From the NCBI RefSeq assembly GCF_000315625.1, contig NW_005434603.1, forward strand, positions 1 to 64,000: 64,000 nucleotides of DNA, read 5' to 3'. This stretch comes from Guillardia theta CCMP2712. Lineage: Eukaryota; Cryptophyceae; Pyrenomonadales; Geminigeraceae. Numbering within the stretch: position 1 is the first letter of the stretch; every line of letters starts with the position of its first letter. Both the position numbers and the translations under genes were made by a program. Positions 56,652-64,000 of the stretch are shown one piece after another. Under the pieces are notes generated by a model. It made no database searches and had not been told where the DNA came from. It worked only from the letters and a program-made list of their open reading frames with translations.

Positions 56652-57128
56652 ATGAAAAGACTTAGAAAATATCGATGCCTTCATTGCACAAGATTGATGG
56701 CTTCTGTGAGGGGGGTGGGTCATTTCCAGGGGAAGCGTTATCACGATGATACGGAACAGGAGGAAACGAGAACGGGAAGCGAAGAGGCGATGGTCAGGAC
56801 AGACAACGCGCATGCTGTATCAGAGGAAGGACACAACTCTCTCATGCTCAATGGGCACCATGCCGACCACTCATGGCAGACTGGAGCTGCGCTGCTCAGA
56901 GACGGAAGGCCTCTGAGATTGTCCACCAGACCTGCAACTTCGGACCCCGATGCATGCAAAGACGTCCTCCCGTCTCACCTACCATCACAGCAAGAAGGAG
57001 CTAGCAGCACTGCTGTGCCGTCTTTCAAGCTCAAACTGCTCAGTGCCCTTCAACATTCCATCCATTTGCTCTCAAGAGAAGAAAAGCCGAGGATAAAAAC
57101 GGCCACGGGGGAATGGCTCAGGTTGTAA
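56652..57128 (+). CDS. Orphan small protein, family member B (up to 158 aa)
   Basis: Frame open from ATG 56652 (MKRLRKYRCLHCTRLMASV) to 57128; later in-frame ATGs (56697, 56790, 56844) could also start it. The centre is hydrophilic. The C-terminus has the family motif in a diverged form: FKLKLLSALQHSIHLLSR, then EEKPRIKTATGEWLRL and stop. The positions kept in A, C and D (Ala-Leu-x-His-x-Ile-x-Leu-Leu-Ser/Thr-Arg, Pro-x-Ile, Ala-x-Gly, terminal Leu/Met) are all present, which argues that the frame is real and under selection. Confidence 0.6.
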   Translation: MKRLRKYRCLHCTRLMASVRGVGHFQGKRYHDDTEQEETRTGSEEAMVRTDNAHAVSEEGHNSLMLNGHHADHSWQTGAALLRDGRPLRLSTRPATSDPDACKDVLPSHLPSQQEGASSTAVPSFKLKLLSALQHSIHLLSREEKPRIKTATGEWLRL

Positions 57129-57584
57129 CACAAACGGCACAGTCATGATTCTTTTAAACTCACTCTAACAACGATCATATTCCAATGTGATGTACAAAAA
57201 CACGATCAATGAATGAAGTAAACAGCTGATTGATTTCCTTGTAGAAATGTGCTTTCCGCTGTTGTCGCCTGTTCCTAGCAAGCCCTTGACGATTCCACTG
57301 GCAAGTTGCATGCTGGTTTAACCACGGCAGGATGCAATGATCGCGTGCACAAGACCTGAGAGCGCATCCTGCATTGAGCTCCCCTGACAAACACCGAGGA
57401 ATTTCCGACGTAGAGCTCAGGAACGCATGAGATCTCTCATTAAGAAACCAGCAGGCCGATCACAACCCCTTCCCTTCCCACAGCGATAGGTCTCAGCTGC
57501 CAAATGCTCTCCAGCCATCATCTACAGGATCATGTGTCTCCCTCAAGGCTCAGGCTCTGCAGATTTTACATTGCGATGAAGCTG

Positions 57585-57896
57585 CTAGCCGGGAGAGTCG
57601 TGAGCTGATTTATCAAAGATGCCGTTCGGGGGAGAAGAGAGGTTGTTGTAATGAAGGTCCAGGTAGCCCAGCCTTGACAGGTTGCCAAGTTGGCAAAGAT
57701 ACCGGCTGGAAGGGTTGAGCCTGAGCTGGTTTTGGTCAAGGTAGAGGTACTGAAGCCCCGATACTAGTCCCTCGAAAGCTCCAGCTGATATCTCCATGTT
57801 GTCTCTTTGGTCCAGCCAGATCGATGTACAGCCTCTGCTGCCGTGCTCCACTGACCTCCCCCCGTCCTCCTCAACACTCCCCGGGCCCGCCGTCAC
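57585..57896 (-). pseudogene. Leucine-rich-repeat fragment abutting GC island 7
   Basis: The minus frame encodes FEGLVSGLQYLYLDQNQLRL and LGNLSRLGYLDLHYNNLSSP, two to three typical LRRs of the extracellular/animal-like kind. It stops at 57585. The 5' side runs straight into GC-rich island 7 with no ATG or exon upstream, so it looks truncated. Confidence 0.55.
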
Positions 57897-58485
57897 GTTC
57901 CGTGTTCAGACTCGTCGGACACTGAACCGGCGTGCATCCGGGACTGAGTCCCCCGCATGTTACGGAGGCTAACGTAACTTGAAGACTTTGGCCCCGTAAA
58001 CGGAGACCGTCCGACTCAGCGGCAAGAGTCTGGCAGGGGTCAGAGTCAAGTGAGGAAGCACTGAAGCGCCGCGCGGCGGCCAGTGTTCAGTGACAGTGAC
58101 AGGCCGGGCTAGGAACTTGCCAGTGACCCGGTCATGCGCTGCGGCGCCGCGGGAGTCCGGAGTCCGGGCCCTGACCCGGTAACTTAAACTTGCCTTGCCA
58201 AGTTGCTCCGCCGGGCCCGCCGGTCAACGGGCGAGTCACTGAGTCACGGAAGTTCAACGGTTCAACAGTTGCACGCCGTGACGGTGACCACTCGGACCGG
58301 GGGGCCGCGGGCGAGTCACTTCAAGTGCACCCGCGGGCGAGTCACTTGCACCCGGCATGGGCCACTCTTCGGCCCCGGCGACCCGGCACAGCCGCTCAGC
58401 ACGGCGGCAACCGTTTGAACGGGCCGGCCTTCAACTTGCCCGCCGGCCGCCCGGCCGACTGACCATCTGTCATTTTGGCCCTTGA
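57890..58485. repeat. GC-rich island 7
   Basis: Words GAGTCACTGAGTCACGG, CCGGGCCCGCCGG, GGGCGAGTCACTT (twice in 40 bp) and AACTTGCC recur. No coding evidence. It lies between the LRR fragment and orphan gene C. Confidence 0.6.
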
Positions 58486-58775
58486 AGTTAAAACTCGCAT
58501 CATGCCACCGACCGAATTGGTTGTAAGCTTGTCGAGAAGGTTCTAGTGGACGTCTATATCATTTTAAAATGCAGCCTCCTTTCATCGAAATCAATCGTTT
58601 TCGTGATTTCTTTGGCCTCCTTTGCCTCTTTCACCCCCTTGAGATCCCTTGTTCTCCTCCTCGACCTGTCAGCGGCACCAAGATTCTCCTGCCACCGCTC
58701 CTCATCCGTTCTCTGCTAGATCCTGTTTCTCCACCCCTCAAGAACTTCTAGGAGGATTCTACTAGTGCTGGCGCA

Positions 58776-59150
58776 ATGACTGCCCAAAGTGACTTCGACG
58801 TTCTCGCTGTCTCCTCCCCCTCCTTCGACGACCTGGACCTCGTCTCTCTTCCTCATTCCATGTCGAGCTGCTCCTTGTCTTCATGCCAATCTGTGGATTC
58901 CGACACCACCGCGTCCTCGGAGTCGTCGGACGAGAGCCAAGAGTTCTATCTCACGTACACGAGGCCTCGGCAGCCGAAGACGGTGGAGGTAGCTATGGGA
59001 AGTGAGGCGGAAGGTATGGAACTATCGAGGGGGTGGCCGACACCCTCTAGGGAGAAGCAGCTGCGAGCGCTAGAGCACTGCATAGCGCTACTGAGCAGGC
59101 AAGATCGTCCTCGGATAACCAGTGCTGTTGGAACGATACTGGAAATGTGA
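58776..59150 (+). CDS. Orphan small protein, family member C (124 aa)
   Basis: Intronless from ATG 58776. The N-terminal two-thirds is acidic and Ser-rich (SFDDLDLVSLPHSMSSCSLS, SSCQSVDSDTTASSESSDES), with a short YLTYTRPRQPKTVEV segment. The C-terminus is the family motif: REKQLRALEHCIALLSR, then QDRPRITSAVGTILEM and stop. No targeting signal or TM. Many Ser/Asp pairs look like phosphorylation sites (inference). Its nearly identical partner D lies in opposite orientation 444 bp downstream. Confidence 0.75.
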   Translation: MTAQSDFDVLAVSSPSFDDLDLVSLPHSMSSCSLSSCQSVDSDTTASSESSDESQEFYLTYTRPRQPKTVEVAMGSEAEGMELSRGWPTPSREKQLRALEHCIALLSRQDRPRITSAVGTILEM

Positions 59151-59594
59151 GTGAAGGACAACGTGTAGATGTTGTAATCTATGTAGCATAATTGAAACGA
59201 ATGAATAGTAAAGACTCATACATTCTGCGATTGTCTTGCAAGGAATGCATTCGAACAGATCAATGTAAGAAACAGTGGCGTTTTGGATCACTGCTTATAA
59301 TTGCAGGGAGGGATACTAACGTCCTAAACAATAAGCGCATACAGTAGAAAGTCAACATAAATCACGTTGAAAGATGATTTGCTGCGAATTCCCTTCGCAC
59401 TACGCTTCCAAGAGCTCTGTTTCAAGAAAGACAAAATTATCAAATGTATGCAGTCAATCAGTCCCTGCATTCAACACAATCCAAACATTGCCTTGAGACG
59501 ACAGAAAATTAGCAACAGTTTGATGAAATGGGCTTTTAATCCACCAATTTCAATTATGCTACATAGATTACAACATCTACACGTTGTCCTTCAC

Positions 59595-59972
59595 TCACAT
59601 TTCCAGTATCGTTCCAACAGCACTGGTTATCCGAGGACGATCTTGCCTGCTCAGTAGCGCTATGCAGTGCTCTAGCGCTCGCAGCTGCTTCTCCCTAGAG
59701 GGTGTCGGCCACCCCCTCGATAGTTCCATACCTTCAGCCTCACTTCCCGTAGCTACCTCCACCGTCTTCGGCTGCCGAGGCCTCGTGTACGTGAGATAGA
59801 ACTCTTGGCTCTCGTCCGACGACTCCGAGGACGCGGTGGTGTCGGAATCCACAGATTGGCATGAAGACAAGGAGCAGCTCGACATGGAATGAGGGAGAGA
59901 GACGAGGTCCAGGTCGTCGAAGGAGGAGGAGGAGACAGCGAGGACGTCGAAGTCACTCTGGCGAGCAGGCAT
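59595..59972 (-). CDS. Orphan small protein, family member D (125 aa)
   Basis: ATG 59972 to stop 59595. Differs from C only at the very N-terminus (MPARQ versus MTAQ) and at a few residues (Pro to Ser in the SSPSF segment, Met to Thr after VEVA), with an identical C-terminal motif. Both copies are intact, so this is a recent duplication or a pair kept alike by gene conversion. The sequence upstream of the ATG is unrelated to that of C, so the two may be regulated differently. Confidence 0.75.
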   Translation of the reverse strand: MPARQSDFDVLAVSSSSFDDLDLVSLPHSMSSCSLSSCQSVDSDTTASSESSDESQEFYLTYTRPRQPKTVEVATGSEAEGMELSRGWPTPSREKQLRALEHCIALLSRQDRPRITSAVGTILEM

Positions 59973-60189
59973 GGCTGTGGAGTAGTGACGCAACTGGCTG
60001 GAACGAATCTACTGTATTCCGAAGATGTTTCAACAAGGTGTAGGAGGCAGAGGTGTTGAAAAGAGTGAAGTCGTTCGACCAGGGGAGGAGGCTGCGAGAG
60101 ATTTGAAACAATGTGATTTCGCAACGTATGGCCACAATCTGCAACTGAGTTGTAGCGGCTTGTGATATCTTTTCTCACAGGAGTCACGT

Positions 60190-60840
60190 GGACCGGGGGA
60201 GGCTGACACCGACTCGACTCGAATCTTCCATCTGGCCGGGACGAACTGTCCAGAAGCCTTGACTACTCTCTCCTGATTGTCCTCGTACTGATCTTTAACT
60301 TAACTTTGAGTAAAGAAGTGGTCCCCGGTTGTCGTTTACAGTTACCGTCAAACTCAAACGCCGGGTAGTAAAGTTCTCGGGTGCCGGCCGCCCCGGCGCC
60401 CGGGGCCGGGCCGGGCACCTCACCGGGCCGGGGGGGACCGGGGGGGGGCCGGGACTCCTGACTGAGTGGCCGGTCCCCGGCCCGGATGATCATCGGACCG
60501 TACTCCGCCGGGATGCCCGGTGACCGTCCCGGGGTCCGTCTCCGAGTCACCGGGGGCCCGGCGGCGGAGTCCGTTCTTGGCGGCGGCCGGGGTCGGCAGT
60601 GAGTCACGAGTCGAGTCCCGGCCCAGGCCCGGGCGGCGGCCCGGCCCTCTCGGAGGCGGCCGGGCCGCGCCGTCTGCCTGAACTGAGACGGTCCGATCAT
60701 CGGATTCCAGGATAGGCCGGGCCAGTGACTCCCGACTGCGGGCCGGGCCAGGGGCACTGGGCCGCGGTCGGGAGTCACTGGCCGCCGCCGCCGCTACTAG
60801 AGACGGTCTCAGTCCGGATCGGATCCGATTGGAACTATTC
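60190..60840. repeat. GC-rich island 8
   Basis: Carries the AT-rich motif at 60284-60314 (CGTACTGATCTTTAACTTAA, then CTTTGAGTAAAG), then CCGGCGCCCGGGG, GATGATCATCGGACCG and GATCATCGGATTCC words. No coding evidence. Confidence 0.65.
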
Positions 60841-61457
60841 TGTTGAAGGAACACAACTGTTGAAGGAATGTTCTTTAGAAAGAACATTGGACCCAATGGA
60901 CTTCCGGTATTTTCAAGGTAACGGTTACTACCCCTTGTGAGCTTAGTCTACGAGAGGAAATTAGAGGGTAGGGTACTAACCCCTCGAGATCTCTCCCTCG
61001 CCTCCAAAATGGATCCGCAGTACTGCAAGAATTGCATACCATGGACGCGGCGATGAGGAGATGCGAAACGAGGAGAGGATAGAACAGGGTTGTGGCATGA
61101 AAGATGCGTTGCTGATGACCGATACATCCTCCTTCATCTTGTACGCAATGTTTGCCCTCGGCCGTCTGCTCTGAGGACTTTTGGAACGCAGCCTAGGTTC
61201 AGGCCATGTAGACAATGCATCTCTGCATCTTCCGTCGTTACGAGAATCCTGTTGTCATGACGATAGTCAAAAGATATAGCCTTAACTTATCTCTGTCTTC
61301 TTGTATGTCTGAGGACTTGTGCATGAGGGATGATTAGTAACTCATGAGATGAAACCAGTTATGAACGTCGTCCACTCAGCGCTTTGAACTCACCGCAGAC
61401 TTTAGCAGCACCAGACTGTAGCCCTCCCACGCCTCCGTCGGAGCAAGACAAAACACA
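60841..61457. other. Upstream region of the AIG1-like gene
   Basis: CTACCCC/GGGTAGGGTAC blocks at 60926-60990, as at other island borders, then ordinary DNA. No gene recognised. Confidence 0.4.
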
Positions 61458-64000
61458 ATGCTGCGCTTCTACGTCGTGCAAAGCATTGTGCTGGGCATTG
61501 TAGTCCACGAGTGAGTGGCAAGTTGTACATCCGAACGTCTGACTAAGATCCTACCAGGTTGCTGGCGATATCAAGGGGTGTGCGGAAGAAGACTCTCCGA
61601 CTTTCACAGATTTCCCAAGTGTGTTGTCATGCAAGATAAGAAATTTGTTGACATGGTCGGCGCAGGACGAACTGCTCGACTCTCCTTTCCTCACCCGTTG
61701 GCTTGGCCGCGCCAAGGCTGCAATGTTATGATCCTGGCTGGCAGGAACTTCTCTGGGGCTGCTGAGACTTGCGATTGGGATCTTTGAGCTCGGACTCATC
61801 GCACATGTGAGGACGAACTGTAGAACCTTTCGTGCATCTCACGAGGGGCTGATCCTCCTTCCTTGATCCTTTGTGCAGCCTATACTTGCTTGTCCCACCC
61901 ACCCATCTTCTCGCTCACTCTCCAACTCACCCTTCCTCTTGCCTCGTCTTCTTTTCTCTTCTTCCTCCCCTCCCTCCCCCCTCCCCTCCCTCCCCTCAAC
62001 TCACCTCGTCTGCTCAGAGATGTTTAATGGGGCCTGCTGACAACAAGTTCTGCAACGGTTTGAACGAGATCACCTTGAAAGTAGCTACTTCTGATCAGCT
62101 CGATCAGTTGTGGATGAGGGGAAACATTGCGTCCCTTACGGTGGCATCTGGTTATTCGCAACCTTCACTATTTGGAGCTGGGTCGGTCAGGTGAAGTGGA
62201 GGGGAGGAAGAGAGGGAGAGAGAGGATGTAGTATCAAAATAGATGAAGAGGAGAGGATTTAGGAGAAAGGGAGGGGAAGGGAGGGGAGGGGAAGAGAGAC
62301 AAGGAAAGGTGAAACGAGGAGAGGGTCGTCTGACAGTTGTCGTCAGGGCATCTACTTCTTCATCATCGGGCTCGCTCCGTTCGTCAACCTGGGGAGAAGG
62401 AGCTGGCTCCAACAGACGCTATGGGTGAAAGCAGATGTCAACCCAGCGCCGCGCTGAGCTCGCCTCATCCAGGTGCTGTATGAGATCATGTTCCCCATGG
62501 CGATCTTGGTCACGGTGGTCGTGTGGCTGGTAAGATGGCCGACCGGCTGCTTCTGTGGGGGGTGACGAGTGAGCAGGTGCTGGTGCCCTACCTTAACAAG
62601 GCAGTCGAGGACGGGAGGAGCAGGAACATCGAGACTCATCAGCTTGTGAGTGAGAGAAGAGCAGGGAGCAGGGAGCAGGGAGCAGGGAGCAGGGAGCAGG
62701 GAGAAGGGAGAAGGGAGAAGGGAGCAGGGAGCAGGGAGCAGAAGGTAACGGGCCGAGGTGCTCAACTTGACGGGTTTGGTTCTTGGCTGCTGCAGATGCA
62801 GCGCGTGCTCTACTCTTTCTCGGGCCTCAGCTTCCACTGCCTGAACCTTGTGTTCATGCTCCTGGTAGTTTTCCTCTTCTTCCTTTTCTCCCTTCCTCTT
62901 CCTTCTCTTTCCGATCTCCTTTCTGATCCTCTTCCTGCCCCTTGTTCTTTCACTATTCCTTTTGTCCTTGCCCACCTCATTCGCCTTTGTTTCCACCTCC
63001 AACTCCACCTCTCTTCTTCTGCCTCGCTATGTTCATTTCTACCAGCTGTGTCTTTCCATCATCCTTTGTCTTGCATCCTCTCTTACCCCCTCCTCTTCAT
63101 CCTCCCTCTCTTTACCCCCTCCTCTTCATCCTCCCTCTCTTTACCCCCTCCTCTTCATCCTCCTACTCTCACCCCATCCTCTTCATCCTTCCCTCGCTCC
63201 TTGTTCGTGGCTTATGCTGTCCACAGGAGTTCTCCCTCAATAAGATCAGCATTGAGCGCGCTCACAGACCCTTCATCCTTCTGTTTGGCTGCGCCTACGT
63301 CGAATTCGCCACTGTCTTTCACTCCCTCTTCGGCGTTTGGTGAGGAGGGAGGAGGGGGTGCGAGAGGGGGGGAGGGAGAGGGTGAGGAAAAACAGTGATT
63401 TGGATGAAAATGACGATGCTCGGCAAGAGCAGAGGAGGGGCAGGAGGAGGGCAGGAGGAGGGCAGGAGGAGGGCAGGGGGAGGGCAGGAGGAGGAGGAGG
63501 AGGAGGAGGAGGAGGAGGAGGAGGAGGAGGAGGAGAAGGTAGTGGTGAAAAGTGTTGCAGGTTCTACTTCTTCCTCGATTATCGTCGAAACATAAGCATC
63601 ATATTTTACCCCCTCCTAGTCTTAACCGTCCTCTTGTTCTTCCGCTGTGCAATATGGCTCAATGAGGTGAGCAGTGAATACTTACCTCCCATGGGTCACT
63701 CCTCCTATCCTTGTTCTGCGCTATCACCATCATCGTCGTCATCATCATTACCACCATCACCGCCATGGTCTCATCATTGTCATCTACATCATCATCATCG
63801 TCACGAGCATCCTCCCCCTCATCATCATCATCATCATCATCTACATCATCATCATCATCATCATGATCATGATCAACATTGTCAACATCATCATTGTCAT
63901 TGTCATTGTCATTGTCATTGTCATTGTAACAAGCATCATCATCATCATCGTTTTCGCCCTTTCCCTCATTCTTGCCTTCTCTCAATCTCTCTCCCCTTCT
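61458..64000 (+). CDS. Multi-pass membrane protein, AIG1/ADTRP/rolling-stone-like, 3' end missing
   Basis: Exons read MLRFYVVQSIVLGIVVHE (from 61458), LLAISRGVRKKTLRLSQISQ, DELLDSPFLTRWLGRAK, LRLAIGIFELGLIAH, YGGIWLFATFTIWSWVGQ, GIYFFIIGLAPFVNLGRR, VLYEIMFPMAILVTVVVWL, VLVPYLNKAVEDGRSRN, VLYSFSGLSFHCLNLVFMLL, EFSLNKISIERAHRPFILLF, CAYVEFATVFHSLFGVW, FYFFLDYRRNISIIFYPLLV and TVLLFFRCAIWLNE (ending about 63664). At least six hydrophobic helices are present. The TFTIWSWV segment and the His-Asn-Met-Leu-Glu-Phe pattern followed by a distal H/Y-F-DY segment resemble the Thr/His arrangement of AIG1-type lipid hydrolases and rolling stone proteins. Family placement is tentative. The gene continues past the right edge. 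Confidence 0.6.
62660..62745. repeat. GGGAGCA heptamer repeat in intron
   Basis: About 12 tandem GGGAGCA/GGGAGAA units in an intron of the AIG1-like gene. Confidence 0.88.
63080..63190. repeat. 27-bp pyrimidine tandem repeat in intron
   Basis: Three to four copies of a unit starting CCCCTCCTCTTCATCCTCCC in the AIG1-like gene. Confidence 0.85.
63420..63537. repeat. AGGAGGGC / GGA tandem repeat in intron
   Basis: Several GGGCAGGAGGA units pass into a GGA run. Confidence 0.88.
63715..63950. repeat. CAT and TCATTG microsatellites
   Basis: Long (CAT)n stretches with a perfect (TCATTG)n block at about 63890-63925, in the last visible intron. Confidence 0.88.

Larger units (their letters stand above)
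58776..59972. repeat. Inverted duplication of orphan genes C and D
   Basis: Left arm 58776-59197 and right arm 59548-59972 are inverted copies with only scattered substitutions and a 3-bp indel near the start codons. The spacer is 350 bp. Homology covers the coding region plus about 47 bases past the stop, and is lost right at the ATG. Confidence 0.9.

Noticed and set aside
1-64000. CRISPR arrays, operons, bacterial promoters or prophage
   Set aside because: The tandem repeats lack unique spacers of constant length, genes are intron-split, and no bacterial gene organisation is present.

Overview
This window is eukaryotic nuclear DNA. Nearly every recognisable gene is split by GT-AG introns, many only about 45-60 bases long, and genes lie close together on both strands. 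Two predicted proteins (starts at 28268 and 49014, both minus) begin with a signal peptide followed by a Phe-led, Ser/Ala/basic transit-like stretch. That is the plastid import signal of algae with complex red-derived plastids. Together with the short introns, a single-domain voltage-gated channel and the mixed gene content, this suggests a photosynthetic protist. A cryptophyte such as Guillardia theta is my best guess (inference, no search was run).

Layout: 0-1.1 kb F-box/LRR gene (partial); 1.9 kb tRNA-Ala(AGC); 2.0-2.7 kb GC-rich island; 2.7-4.3 kb 2OG-Fe(II) oxygenase; 4.8-8.1 kb single-domain cation channel; 8.4-14.7 kb repeat-rich stretch with two GC islands, a 33-bp minisatellite, a 54-bp coding repeat broken by a stop codon, and weak ORFs; 15.3-17.4 kb RS/acidic nuclear-type protein; 19.2-21.2 kb V-ATPase subunit d; 21.6-25.2 kb M13 metallopeptidase; 25.9-27.2 kb NPPF-motif methyltransferase-like protein; 27.5-28.3 kb small plastid membrane protein; 28.3-29.3 kb GC island; 29.3-34.7 kb a degenerate Harbinger transposase, an HTH protein and weak ORFs; 35.6-38.9 kb C2-domain protein; 39.1-40.7 kb XPA repair protein; 41.3-46.1 kb JmjC oxygenase (contains the 100-base N gap); 46.4-49.0 kb plastid site-2 protease; 50.5-54.3 kb importin-5-like karyopherin; 54.5-60.8 kb three GC islands alternating with four small related orphan genes and an LRR fragment; 61.5 kb to the end a multi-TM AIG1/rolling-stone-like gene (partial).

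Most annotated genes are unrelated housekeeping functions: proton pumping, nuclear import, nucleotide-excision repair, protein hydroxylation, proteolysis and plastid biogenesis. The unusual content is (1) a cluster of four intronless genes for small proteins that share a C-terminal motif of about 33 residues ending at the stop codon, two of them a nearly identical tail-to-tail inverted pair, and (2) a dispersed repeat system of GC-rich islands carrying an AT-rich 'TTTAACTTMACTTTGAGTAAA' motif, often as inverted repeats. Exon junctions were chosen by eye from splice consensus, reading frame and family similarity. Starts and terminal exons are the least certain parts.
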